Shown here one piece after another: positions 1 to 8,516 of a DNA stretch of 45,193 bases; position 1 is the first letter of the stretch, and each line of letters starts with the position of its first letter. A program made the translations under genes and the position numbers. Origin of the DNA: Actinomycetota bacterium. Its GTDB lineage: Bacteria > Actinomycetota > Rubrobacteria > Rubrobacterales > Rubrobacteraceae. The notes under the pieces are model-generated. The model was given only the letters and a program-made list of their open reading frames with translations, was not told the origin of the DNA and did not search any database. The DNA is taken from assembly GCA_902810695.1 (NCBI GenBank), contig CADDYV010000027.1, forward strand, positions 1-45,193, given 5' to 3'.

Positions 1-1430
1 GCCGGTACCCGGACCTCCCTCGAAGACCACGGTGTAGCCCTGATCCTGCGGCAACAGCTCGAAAGTGTAGGATACGTGGGGAGGCTGCTTGATCCCGAGT
101 ACGCCTCTTTGCTGGCCGCCTATCTTCGTGTCGAGAACCTTTCTCCCTGAGCGGTCTTCGAGCACGATGCTCAGAGACCCGCTCTTCGAGCTGGTGGCGT
201 ACACGATCCGCAGCGGGTATGCCTGATCGTTCGGATTCCTTATCTTCCCGAAAGCGGGAACGGTTCTGGACACCTTGAGCGGTGGTTTCAGGGATGAGCA
301 GGGGTTTCCGACATCGAGGGCGCTTCCTCCGCACTGCTCCGCGGCGATCCGGTAGCTCTGGTTCTGGGTTTTGATCTCCAGAAAGTATGCTCCCGGCCCG
401 GAGCTGACCTTCAAGGTCCCGTCTTCTCCACCTTCGAACGTTTTGGCGGCAACTTTCTCGCCTACACTATCGTCAGAGTACCGTTGCTTGAAGACCGAGA
501 CCGTTGTGCTCCCGCTTCCGTCTTTTTCGGGGCCCGTCTTCACCAGCACGCTGAAAGATGGAGCCGAGACAAAAAATGGCTCGGTCCTGGTGCTTTTGTT
601 ATCCGCGATCTTCAGGAGTTGCAGAGGGTTTTTGCAACCGGGCAAGGCTATGGGGCCGTTGTCTTCGCCCGGACACGAGATGCCCGTCGAGTCCGTTACG
701 GTCACGGGGCCGTGTATCTGATCGTCGCTCCCGCCACTTATGTCCGCGAACTCTATGGGTCCTTTCCCGCCGGGGCCCGTAATGACGATCTGCTCGGCGT
801 TCGCCGTTATTTCGGAGCCGTTGCCGTCCTCGATCAGACCCTGCGTTCCATCTTCGTCCGCGACGGTAATGGTCGCGCCCTGCTGCACGGTGCAGCCGCT
901 GGCATCTATCGTCGCCCTGGTAACGAAACCTTTGTTATTCCTCTCCTGAGGAATAACGGGCTTGCCGACGATCGAGCCTTCTTCCTGTGGCTGCACGCTC
1001 TGCTGGGGCTGCTCCATCTGCCGCATCCGAGCGCCGAAGCTCCAATACAAACTCCCCGCCGCACCCTGGCTTCGAGATGAAGATTTGTTGGAGATGTCCT
1101 CTCCCACCGTGCTCTGCTGCTTACCTTCTCTTGCCGGCTTGCAGTGCTTTCCTGCAGGGCCGCCGGACTGGCGCTTGATACCGAGGTCGTATCCGTCCGG
1201 CCAGCGGAGTTTTGAAGCTCGCCTGCATCCTCGCTGTTCGCGGAACTCGTCGCTTCCTGTGTCGGGCTCGCGGTTTGGGCGCTGGTCGTCGCGCCATTCT
1301 GGCCCTCGCCCCCGTCAGCGGGCGCCCCATCCTGGGCCCACACCGGTACCGCGACCAGCACCGCCGCGACGAACGCAGCCAGCATCGCAAGCCCCGCAGC
1401 TATCCATTTTTCACAAAGACGCATACTCAT
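1..1430 (-). pseudogene. Secreted protein with a frame break, 3' end outside the window
   Basis: The 5' part starts at 1430 and encodes a signal peptide (hydrophobic residues about 11-30, then VWAQD) followed by a Ser/Thr/Gln/Glu-rich linker. That frame turns arginine-rich and implausible after about 1110-1140. A second frame, offset by one base, is open from 1314 to the left edge without a stop. It continues the low-complexity linker and then encodes a beta-rich secreted domain with paired cysteines (for example SGCTVQQGATITVADEDG and GISCPGED). A single missing base in the linker would join the two frames. I did not recognise the family. The C terminus lies outside the window. It may be a true pseudogene, a sequencing indel in a repetitive stretch, or phase variation. 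Confidence 0.6.
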
Positions 1431-1770
1431 CCCCCGAAACTACATTACGCATGATCATGCCGCCTCTCTTATTTATCGGCAAAGACGCGCAAAACTTTAG
1501 CGACCACGCAAGCTGGGATAGCAACTCGCATCGTAATATCGTTCCGTTTATATCAAGTATAACGGAAATACCTCTCCCCGGGCCACCCGAAGAGATATGA
1601 AAATTCCGGAGAGATAAGCTCGATTTTCCCGTGGCGGTTGAAAAATTCACGCCACACCTTCATAGGATGTATTAAGAATATAAGTGCATTTTGCAGTTAA
1701 TTTAGTATAGAGAAGATTTTGGAGAGTCTGGATCCGGGTACTTAGTAGTTTTGGATACGAAAGGAGCTGG
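1431..1770. other. AT-rich divergent intergenic region
   Basis: No convincing gene is present. The region separates the leftward secreted-protein gene from the rightward acetyltransferase gene and should hold both promoters. It contains the interrupted palindrome at 1542-1567 and a second imperfect hairpin at 1631-1655 (GTGGCG arm pairing with CGCCAC, inner TGAA/TTCA). Confidence 0.5.
1542..1567. promoter_or_regulatory. Interrupted palindrome, possible operator
   Basis: Arms TTCCGTT (1542-1548) and AACGGAA (1561-1567) are exact reverse complements separated by 12 bases. The inner bases TATA/TATA extend the symmetry if one base is bulged. It lies between two divergent genes, where a dimeric regulator could act. 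No regulator in the window can be tied to it. Confidence 0.35.
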
Positions 1771-4527
1771 ATGATGGGCACGGTCAGAAGTGGAGATCCT
1801 GCGCACGACGTGTTGAGGTACGAGCGGCAACCTCTGGATAAGATCTTCCGACCCGAGACGGTGGCTGTCATCGGGGCGACGGAGCGGGTGGGGAGTGTTG
1901 GGCGGACGCTGATGTGGAATTTGATCAGCAACCCCTTCGGGGGCACCGTCTTTCCGGTCAATCCCAACCGGAAGAATGTTCTGGGCATCCAGACCTATCC
2001 GAGCATCTCCGAAGTTCCCGCGAAGGTCGATCTGGCGGTGATCGTAGCTCCCGCTCCCGGCGTACCGGCCCTCATCCGGGAGTGCGTCGAGGCCGGGGTT
2101 GGCGGGGCCATAATTATCTCCGCCGGGTTCAAGGAGACGGGAGCCGCGGGCGCTGAGTTGGAGCAGCAGGTACTCGAAGAAGCCCGGCGCGGGCGTATGC
2201 GGATAGTAGGCCCCAACTGCCTCGGGGTAATGAACCCTAACACCGGGCTCAACGCCACCTTCGCCAAGGGTATGGCCCGACCAGGGAACGTCGGTCTCCT
2301 CAGCCAGAGCGGGGCGTTGATGACCGCTATTCTGGACCGCAGCTTCCGGGAGAACGTCGGGTTCTCTGCGTTCGTCTCCGTGGGCTCGATGATGGATGTG
2401 AGCTGGGGGGACCTCATCTACTACCTCGGCAACGATCCCCACACGCAGAGCATCGTCATCTACATGGAGAGCGTGGGCGACGCCCGCTCGTTCCTCTCGG
2501 CGGCCCGCGAGGTGGCGCTGACCAAGCCGATCATCGTCATCAAACCCGGCAGGACCGAGGCCGCTGGGAAAGCCGCCGCCTCTCACACCGGCTCTCTTAC
2601 CGGCTCCGACGAGGTGCTCGACGCCGCCTTCAATCGCAGCGGCGTCCTGCGCGTAAACGACATCTCCGAGCTGTTCTCCATGGCCGAAGTTCTCTCCAAG
2701 CAGCCGCGCCCCAAAGGCCCGAGGATGACGGTTGTAACCAACGCCGGGGGGCCGGGTGTGATCGCCACCGACGCGATTATCATGGGTGGCGGGGAGCTGA
2801 CCGGGCTCTCACCGGAGACGATGGACTCGCTGAACAAGATCCTGCCCTCCGCTTGGAGCCACGGCAACCCGATAGACATCCTCGGCGACGCCGACCCCGA
2901 CCGCTACGCCAAGGCGCTGGAGACGGCGGCGAGAGATCCCAACAGCGACGGCCTGCTCGTCATCCTCACGCCGCAAGACATGACCGACCCCACCGGCACC
3001 GCTCAGCGGCTCGTGCCGTACGCCAGGAGCACTGGCAAGCCCGTCCTGGCGAGCTGGATGGGTGGTTCCGACGTGGCAGCGGGGACTTCCATCCTAAACG
3101 GCGCGGGCATCCCGACCTTCGACTACCCGGACTCCGCCGCCGGCGCCTTCGACAACATGTGGCGCTACACCTACAACCTGCGCGGAATCTACGAGACGCC
3201 AGAGCTGGCGGTGGACACCGCGGGCGAGGACATAGACCGTAAGCGGGCAGATGATATCGTCCAGCACGTCCGCGAGCGGGAGCGCACGCTCCTCACCGAG
3301 TACGAGGCCAAGGAGCTGCTCGCCGCCTACGGCATCCCCATCGTCGAGACCCGCGTCGCCCGGAGCGCCGACGAAGCCGTGGAGTTTGCCGAGGATATCG
3401 GCTACCCCGTCGTCCTCAAGCTCAACTCCGAACTCATCACCCACAAAACAGATGTGGGCGGGGTGCACCTCAACCTCCAGGACGCCGAAGACGTGCGCAG
3501 GGCGTACACGAGCATGGAGAAGCACATCACGGAGAGCTTCAGCGAAGAGGCTTTCGGAGGCGCTTCGGTGCAGCAGATGATCCAGACCGGCGGCTACGAG
3601 ACCATCCTCGGGAGCAGCCTCGACCCCCAGTTCGGACCGGTTTTGCTGTTCGGTTCGGGCGGGGCGCTCGTTGAGGTGTACAAGGATCGGGCACTCGCCC
3701 TGCCGCCGCTCACCACGACGCTCGCGCGGCGTATGATCGAGCAGACCAGGATCTACGAGGCGTTCAAGGGCGTTCGCGGGCGGGCTCCGGTAGATGTGGC
3801 CGCTCTGGAGAGGCTTCTGGTGCGTTTCAGTCAGCTCGTGGTGGAGCAGCCCTGGATCAAGGAGCTGGATATAAACCCGCTGCTCGTCTCCCCCGAGCAG
3901 CAGATAGCACTCGACGCCCGCGTGGTCCTGCACGACCCCGACACCGCCGAGGAGGATCTCCCCGAGCCCGCCATCCGGCCCTACCCAACCCAGTACGTCT
4001 ACCACGAGGAGATGCGGGACGGCACCCCGATAACCATACGGCCCATCCGTCCCGAAGACGAGCCGCTGATGATCAAATTCCACGAATCCCTCTCCGAGGA
4101 GAGCGTCTACATGCGCTACTTCCACGCTATGAGGCTCAGCCAGCGCACCGCCCACGCGCGCCTGACGCGCATCTGCTTCATAGACTATGATCGCGAAATG
4201 GCCCTGGTCGCCGAGCGCAAGAACCCGGAGACGGGCGAGCGCGAGATCCTGGGCGTAGGCCGCCTGAGCAGACGCAGAACCGTACTCGATGAGGCTGAAT
4301 TCTCTGTTCTCATAAGCGACAGATTCCAGCGCCAGGGGCTCGGCACACTCCTGCTGGAGAAACTGCTTGAGGTCGGGCGTGAGGAAGGACTGCGGCGCAT
4401 CACAGCCGACATCCTCTTCGACAACCGGGCGATGCAGAAGATCAGCAAGAGACTCGGTTTCAGACTCCACCGCGACACCGAGGAGATGGTCATGAAAGCT
4501 GACCTCGATCTCTACCAGCCGGCATAG
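1771..4527 (+). CDS. Acyl-CoA synthetase-like / GNAT protein acetyltransferase (Pat type)
   Basis: A 918-residue fusion. Residues about 25-290 are the CoA-binding and succinyl-CoA-ligase-like domains of ADP-forming acyl-CoA synthetases, about 505-720 an ATP-grasp domain, and about 750-915 a GNAT acetyltransferase with acetyl-CoA loop RQGLGT near 853. Proteins of this build (Pat/YfiQ) acetylate lysines of metabolic enzymes such as acetyl-CoA synthetase, usually using the synthetase part as a regulatory domain. The motif SHTGSLTG at 271-278 keeps the histidine (H272) that is phosphorylated in active synthetases, so residual ligase activity cannot be excluded. The start is an ATG with GAAAGGAG eight bases upstream. 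A second ATG follows directly. The gene stands alone and converges on the next one. Confidence 0.85.
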   Translation: MMGTVRSGDPAHDVLRYERQPLDKIFRPETVAVIGATERVGSVGRTLMWNLISNPFGGTVFPVNPNRKNVLGIQTYPSISEVPAKVDLAVIVAPAPGVPALIRECVEAGVGGAIIISAGFKETGAAGAELEQQVLEEARRGRMRIVGPNCLGVMNPNTGLNATFAKGMARPGNVGLLSQSGALMTAILDRSFRENVGFSAFVSVGSMMDVSWGDLIYYLGNDPHTQSIVIYMESVGDARSFLSAAREVALTKPIIVIKPGRTEAAGKAAASHTGSLTGSDEVLDAAFNRSGVLRVNDISELFSMAEVLSKQPRPKGPRMTVVTNAGGPGVIATDAIIMGGGELTGLSPETMDSLNKILPSAWSHGNPIDILGDADPDRYAKALETAARDPNSDGLLVILTPQDMTDPTGTAQRLVPYARSTGKPVLASWMGGSDVAAGTSILNGAGIPTFDYPDSAAGAFDNMWRYTYNLRGIYETPELAVDTAGEDIDRKRADDIVQHVRERERTLLTEYEAKELLAAYGIPIVETRVARSADEAVEFAEDIGYPVVLKLNSELITHKTDVGGVHLNLQDAEDVRRAYTSMEKHITESFSEEAFGGASVQQMIQTGGYETILGSSLDPQFGPVLLFGSGGALVEVYKDRALALPPLTTTLARRMIEQTRIYEAFKGVRGRAPVDVAALERLLVRFSQLVVEQPWIKELDINPLLVSPEQQIALDARVVLHDPDTAEEDLPEPAIRPYPTQYVYHEEMRDGTPITIRPIRPEDEPLMIKFHESLSEESVYMRYFHAMRLSQRTAHARLTRICFIDYDREMALVAERKNPETGEREILGVGRLSRRRTVLDEAEFSVLISDRFQRQGLGTLLLEKLLEVGREEGLRRITADILFDNRAMQKISKRLGFRLHRDTEEMVMKADLDLYQPA

Positions 4528-4542
4528 AATCATCAAAAAGCA

Positions 4543-4565
4543 CCTCGCTGCCAGTAGCAGCGAGG
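4543..4565 (-). terminator. Hairpin terminator between convergent genes
   Basis: CCTCGCTGC and GCAGCGAGG form a perfect 9-bp stem with loop CAGTA. On the minus strand the stem is followed shortly by CTTTTTG, so it best serves the leftward small secreted protein. It could also slow transcription from the acetyltransferase gene. Confidence 0.7.
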
Positions 4566-4603
4566 CGCCTGGCTTTCAACCGAGAAGAGTTAACTCAAAA
4601 GAC

Positions 4604-4894
4604 CTACCAGGGCCACCACCAGATCCAAACCCCACCAAGACCCCCGTTGACCTGCACCTGATCCACACTGGCACTCTGGTCAACATAAGCAGAGTTGTCC
4701 ACCGCAGAGGCAGCACCGTTGGCGTTACCGGTCCCACCGACCGCGACCGCACTCTGGGTAACCATCGAAGCTTGAGTTTGGGAGGCATCCACCGCCTGGA
4801 TGCTGATGTTTCCGGCACTAGCCTGAGCAAATGCAGGAGAGGCAGCCACCAGAACCATCGCCAGCATCGCCGCCACAACCAACAACTTCTTCAT
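4604..4894 (-). CDS. Small exported protein with tryptophan-rich C terminus
   Basis: 96 residues. A clear signal peptide (MKKLLVVAAML, cleavage probably after AFA at about residue 23) leaves a mature protein of roughly 70 residues rich in Ala, Ser, Gln, Val and Asn. It ends in the aromatic motif VWIWWWPW. No cysteines and no known domain are visible. The start has the ribosome site GAAAGGAA. The composition suggests a surface or fibre-forming peptide, but that is inference. A hairpin terminator follows its stop. Confidence 0.65.
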   Translation of the reverse strand: MKKLLVVAAMLAMVLVAASPAFAQASAGNISIQAVDASQTQASMVTQSAVAVGGTGNANGAASAVDNSAYVDQSASVDQVQVNGGLGGVWIWWWPW

Positions 4895-5173
4895 TCACGT
4901 TCCTTTCGTCTTGGGGTCTTTCCACTTCACATTAAAGTAAGCTTCTTTACATATTTAGCCTCCTTTTTTACCTTTAATGAACTAATTATGTCTGCCCCGG
5001 CTATGGGTTACATCCTCCAAATGGACCATTTTTGCTTCTCAAAAGCAGGCTTGTCGCTACGTACTACGCTCCGGGAGGGAGGTTGGATCACCGGGCAGCA
5101 CATGAATAACATATGTCAAAATCGGATATATGATACGGTCGTCGAGAATCTCCGAAACCAACTGGAGGAGAGA

Positions 5174-5434
5174 GTGGGCATTATATCCTGGATCGTTTTT
5201 GGCCTGATCGCCGGTGTGATAGCCAAGTTGCTCATGCCTGGCCGGGATCCCGGAGGATGTATCGTTACAACACTACTCGGTATCATAGGCGCGTTCGTCG
5301 GCGGCTTCCTTTACCAGATCTTCACCGGTAAGACCTACATAGCCCAGTTCAACATCCCAAGCCTGATAGTCGCCGTCATCGGAGCAATAATCCTGCTCCT
5401 GATCTACCGCCTCCTGACCGGCCGCCGTATCTGA
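5174..5434 (+). CDS. GlsB/YeaQ/YmgE family stress-response membrane protein
   Basis: 86 residues, almost all hydrophobic, with three predicted membrane helices and the glycine-rich pattern of the transglycosylase-associated (GlsB/YeaQ) family: GLIAGVIAKLLMPG near the N terminus, then TTLLGIIGAFVGGFL. Such proteins are induced by envelope or general stress, and their biochemical role is unknown. The start is a GTG at 5174 preceded by GGAGGAG. Longer readings upstream lack family character. It is monocistronic. Confidence 0.85.
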   Translation: MGIISWIVFGLIAGVIAKLLMPGRDPGGCIVTTLLGIIGAFVGGFLYQIFTGKTYIAQFNIPSLIVAVIGAIILLLIYRLLTGRRI

Positions 5435-5515
5435 AAACTTCTCCCAAAAACCTACCCCGAAGCCCCACCTCTCCCCAACTACCTCCTAGCTGCAAACGAT
5501 TCTCATAAACAATAA

Positions 5516-5555
5516 CAAGAATTGTTCTTGATTTTTGTCCGAATACATGTAGAAT
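5516..5555 (+). promoter_or_regulatory. Promoter with overlapping palindrome upstream of the VIT-like gene
   Basis: TTGATT (5528-5533) and TAGAAT (5550-5555) are spaced by 16 bases and resemble a sigma-70-type promoter. The palindrome CAAGAA-TTG-TTCTTG (5516-5530) overlaps the -35 element, the position of a repressor site. With a metal transporter downstream, a metal-responsive regulator is a reasonable guess. The sequence is not a textbook Fur or IdeR box. Confidence 0.45.
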
Positions 5556-5594
5556 TCGGGTTGAGATGATTACTGTGGAGGATGAGATAGCCAG

Positions 5595-6119
5595 ATGTCG
5601 TCGCTGATGGAGCGGCTGGGGCTCGGGGGCCGGGAGATGACGGTCTCTGGGCACAGTAAAGATTTTGTTTTGAAAGTAGTGCAGCCGAGTCTGGTCGGGT
5701 TGATGGACGGCTCGGTTTCGACGCTGGCCCCTATCTTTGCGGCGGCGTTTGCGACGCACAGCGCGCACTCGACGTTCCTGATCGGGCTCGCGGCAGCGGT
5801 TGGAGCGGGGATCAGCATGGCCTTCTCGGAAGGGCTCTCGGATGACGGGTCGCTGACCGGGCGTGGAAATCCGATCATGCGGGGCGTCATCACGGGGATG
5901 GCGACGTTCTTCGGGGGAATCTTCCACACCCTGCCGTTTTTGATCCCGCACGTAACTCTCGCGCTGTACGTGGCGTTCGGGGTGGTCGGCGTGGAGCTCT
6001 TTACGATATCCCTGATCCGCTACCGCTACTTCAGGATGAGCTTCTGGATGAGCGCGCTACAGGTCGTGTTCGGCGGGGCGCTCGTCTTCGTATCGGGAAT
6101 CCTGATCGGGAGCGCCTGA
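5595..6119 (+). CDS. VIT1/CCC1-like metal transporter family protein
   Basis: 174 residues with about five membrane helices. The order of features resembles the VIT1/CCC1 iron/manganese transporter family: LMDGSVSTLAP in the first helix, a glycine-rich second helix with GISMAFSEGLSDDG, and GGIFHTLPFLIP in the third. Family members move ferrous iron or manganese across membranes. Here the protein would sit in the cytoplasmic membrane. The start is ATG 5595 with GGAGG about 12 bases upstream. The operator-like palindrome in the promoter fits metal-dependent control. It is somewhat shorter than typical members, and the substrate is not proven. Confidence 0.65.
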   Translation: MSSLMERLGLGGREMTVSGHSKDFVLKVVQPSLVGLMDGSVSTLAPIFAAAFATHSAHSTFLIGLAAAVGAGISMAFSEGLSDDGSLTGRGNPIMRGVITGMATFFGGIFHTLPFLIPHVTLALYVAFGVVGVELFTISLIRYRYFRMSFWMSALQVVFGGALVFVSGILIGSA

Positions 6120-6134
6120 GAAGCGCCCCCGATC
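6104..6134. terminator. Hairpin at the 3' end of the VIT-like gene
   Basis: GATCGGG-A-GCGC pairs with GCGC-C-CCCGATC (one mismatch, loop of seven) and overlaps the stop codon. No long U tract follows. It sits between convergent genes. Confidence 0.5.
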
Positions 6135-6144
6135 TACAGAAACG

Positions 6145-7395
6145 CTACTTCGTGGCAGCCGCCGCATTTATCCGCCCGGCTCCGTAGCGGGGGTCTCGTC
6201 CGGCAGGGCCGAGGTCTTTTGCGGTATGGAGGATGCGAGATCGGATCTGCGTCTCTGTAAGACCTTCCCCGGCGAGCAACCCGGCGAGGCCGGCGACCTC
6301 CGGGCTAGCCATGCTGGTGCCGGTCAATTTCCTGTAGCCACCGGGATACGTCGAGAGGATGTCCACCCCAGGGGCTGCAACGTCCACCCACCTGCCGTAG
6401 CTGGAGAAGGAAGCGCGCCTGTCGGCGGAGTTGGTCGCGGCAACGGCCAGCGCCTCCGGATAGGCCGCCGGGTAGTTGCGTCTGTTCGTGCCATCGTTGC
6501 CCGCGGCGGCCACCACCAGCGCCCCTTTCCTGGACGCATACCGTACCGCCCGGTGAAGAGTTGTAGAAGAGCGTGGTCCCCCGAGCGAGAGGTTTATGAC
6601 CTTCGCTCCGTGGTTCGCGCTCCACACGATTCCCTGGGAGATGTCAGAGTCGTACCCGCCGAAGCGCCCCACCGACTTGGCGACCAGCAGCTTGCAGTCA
6701 GGGCAGCCCCCGGCAACTCCCCTGGCGTTATCGGTCGCAGCGGCGGCGATGCCCGCGACGTGGGTGCCGTGGCCGATCTGGTCCGTGGTATCAGAAGGGC
6801 CGCCGAAGAAGGTGAAGTTTTTCCGGGCGGCTATCTTGCTTCTGAGATCAGGATGGGAGGCATCAATACCGCTATCCACCACGCCGATCCTGACCCCGTG
6901 CCCCAGAGCGTGGTTCCACGCCCTGGGGAAACCGGGTTTCTTGAGTCCGTACTGCTGCCCGAATCTGGGATCGTTGGGAATAAAGCTCGGCTTCCGAAGG
7001 TAATTGTAATCCACCGACTCCACCAGAGGGTTGCGCTGCAGATCCTGCTTCAGGCGCGCCAGGGCTCTCTCCCGAGCTTCTGAGCCTATCCTGCCCCCCA
7101 TCTTAGGCGCGGATATCACCACAGCGTTCAACTCCGGGAGATCTTTTTCCACGCGCACCCCGTAGGAGCTTTCCAGCGTCCCGGCCCGCCGGGTGGAGAC
7201 CGCCGGTTTGAAGTTGACGATCAACTCCCCCGCGGCGTGAGGAGCGCCAGCAGCCGCGTCTGCGGTTCGCTCCGTTCGTCGGGAACCCTTCTTGTGAGGT
7301 TGCCCCCAGGAAACCCCTGACGCAAGCATCAAAACAATCATCGCTCCCAGCAGGGCCGCGAGATAGATGCCGGTGCGTCGCGTGAAAGCCGCCAT
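6145..7395 (-). CDS. Secreted subtilisin-like serine protease (S8)
   Basis: 416 residues. N-terminal signal peptide or anchor (residues 9-28), a propeptide of the inhibitor I9 kind (about 50-135), then a thermitase/subtilisin catalytic domain. The triad is visible: Asp174 in VVDSGID, His209 in GHGTHVAG and Ser361 in GTSMASPEVAG, with Asn300 of AAAGND as oxyanion residue. Cys231 and Cys234 (GGCPDC) could form a disulfide. It should degrade extracellular protein after removal of its propeptide. The ATG is preceded by GGAGGGGG. It lies downstream of the lipoate operon but behind a terminator, so it is probably transcribed separately. Confidence 0.93.
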   Translation of the reverse strand: MAAFTRRTGIYLAALLGAMIVLMLASGVSWGQPHKKGSRRTERTADAAAGAPHAAGELIVNFKPAVSTRRAGTLESSYGVRVEKDLPELNAVVISAPKMGGRIGSEARERALARLKQDLQRNPLVESVDYNYLRKPSFIPNDPRFGQQYGLKKPGFPRAWNHALGHGVRIGVVDSGIDASHPDLRSKIAARKNFTFFGGPSDTTDQIGHGTHVAGIAAAATDNARGVAGGCPDCKLLVAKSVGRFGGYDSDISQGIVWSANHGAKVINLSLGGPRSSTTLHRAVRYASRKGALVVAAAGNDGTNRRNYPAAYPEALAVAATNSADRRASFSSYGRWVDVAAPGVDILSTYPGGYRKLTGTSMASPEVAGLAGLLAGEGLTETQIRSRILHTAKDLGPAGRDPRYGAGRINAAAATK

Positions 7396-7439
7396 ATCCC
7401 CCTCCAGAAAAGAAGCTTGCTTTTTTAATATGTTAGCGG

Positions 7440-7458
7440 AAAAAGAAGCGGGCTTCTT
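7440..7458 (-). terminator. Rho-independent terminator of the lipA-lipB-VOC operon
   Basis: On the minus strand AAGAAG, loop CCCG and CTTCTT form a stem that runs directly into TTTTT. It lies about 28 bases beyond the VOC gene stop and 45 bases before the protease start. Confidence 0.65.
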
Positions 7459-7485
7459 CAGTCAGGAAATTCTCTGGCTCTGTTT

Positions 7486-7836
7486 CTAGCTCCTCGGCGG
7501 CTCGTAGAGCTGGATCTCGTTGCCCTCGGTGTCCCGGAAGGTGGTAACCCGGCCCCAGTCGTGCTCGGAGATCCCCGCGGTAAACTCGACACCCCGTCTG
7601 GTGAGATCGGAAACCGTCTCTTCGAGAGCAGCCGTCTCGAACGTCAGAACCGGACCGCCGCTTCCGGCTCCCTTGGGCTCCCTGCCGTTGAGGGCCCCCC
7701 TGACGCCGTTCGCGTCGAATTCGACCCAGCCCACATCTTCCTTTACCACCGTAAGACCCAGAACGTCCCGGTAAAAACCGGCGGCCCGCTCCACGTCCCG
7801 CACCGGCATCCAGATGTTCGCAACTCCCTCGATCAC
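7486..7836 (-). CDS. VOC (glyoxalase/bleomycin resistance) family protein
   Basis: 116 residues with the paired beta-alpha-beta-beta-beta repeats of the vicinal-oxygen-chelate fold: GVANIWMPVRDVERAAGFYRD at the start and TTFRDTEGNEIQLYEPP at the end. These proteins bind a divalent metal and act as isomerases, dioxygenases or resistance proteins. The substrate cannot be told here. It starts at a GTG that overlaps the lipB stop (GTGA), so it is translationally coupled to lipoate synthesis. It ends the operon before a hairpin terminator. Confidence 0.85.
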   Translation of the reverse strand: MIEGVANIWMPVRDVERAAGFYRDVLGLTVVKEDVGWVEFDANGVRGALNGREPKGAGSGGPVLTFETAALEETVSDLTRRGVEFTAGISEHDWGRVTTFRDTEGNEIQLYEPPRS

Positions 7837-8504
7837 GGTCCCTCCTCTTGTGTCTTACCGAAGATTCCACGAAATCTCTCGACGATCCTGGCCTCGACCC
7901 CGGCGAGCGGGATTTCTCTTCCCAGCTCCCGCTGCAGGCTCGTAACTCCGTACTCGCGGATGCCGCAGGGTGTGATCATCTCGAACCATGAGAGGTCGGT
8001 GTTCACGTTGAGCGCGAAGCCGTGGGAGGTTATGCGTCCCGAGGAGAACTTCACCCCGATGGCGCAGATCTTCTGCTCTTTCACCCACACGCCGGTGTAG
8101 GTCGGATGTCGCCCGGCTTCTATCCCGTAGTCAGCCAGCACGCGGATGACGACCTCTTCCAAATCCCTCAGATATTTCCGGGTATCGGGCTTTTTGAGGC
8201 GCAGGATCGGGTAGGCTACGATCTGGCCCGGACCGTGGAAAGTGGCATCCCCTCCACGATCGGACCAGAAGACCTCCGCCCCGCGCGAGCGCAGGTACTC
8301 CTCTCCAAGCCCGAGGTTGGAGCCGTCCCTTGCTGCACGTCCCACCGTGTAGACCGGCGGATGCTCCAGCACCAAAAGGGTATCCGGGATCTCATCTTTC
8401 TTGCGTCGCCGCACAAGCTCCCTCTGGAGATCCCAGGCTTCGGCGTAGGGCGTCAACCCCGGCAGCCGCCGGACATCCAGAGAAGTGGTCTTTTCGAGCT
8501 CCAT
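7833..8504 (-). CDS. lipB: Lipoyl(octanoyl) transferase LipB
   Basis: 223 residues, normal for the family. LipB moves the octanoyl group from acyl carrier protein to lipoate-dependent enzymes such as 2-oxoacid dehydrogenase E2 subunits. The signature RGGDATFHGPGQ spans 83-94, the catalytic Lys is K152 in AIGVKF, and the acyl-thioester Cys is C180 in ITPCGI. It lies 12 bases downstream of lipA, and its stop overlaps the start of the VOC gene. The transferred octanoyl chain is then converted to lipoyl by LipA. Confidence 0.97.
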   Translation of the reverse strand: MELEKTTSLDVRRLPGLTPYAEAWDLQRELVRRRKKDEIPDTLLVLEHPPVYTVGRAARDGSNLGLGEEYLRSRGAEVFWSDRGGDATFHGPGQIVAYPILRLKKPDTRKYLRDLEEVVIRVLADYGIEAGRHPTYTGVWVKEQKICAIGVKFSSGRITSHGFALNVNTDLSWFEMITPCGIREYGVTSLQRELGREIPLAGVEARIVERFRGIFGKTQEEGP

Positions 8505-8516
8505 GCCGGAGCCCGC

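Noticed and set aside
1411-1650. 79-codon minus-strand frame in the left intergenic region
   Set aside because: It overlaps the secreted-protein start and promoter region and has no recognisable features.
3094-4536. Long minus-strand open frame of 480 codons opposite the acetyltransferase gene
   Set aside because: It mirrors the real gene in high-GC DNA and has no domain character.
4772-5173. N-terminal extension of the GlsB-like gene
   Set aside because: The extra residues lack family character. The GTG at 5174 has a strong ribosome site.
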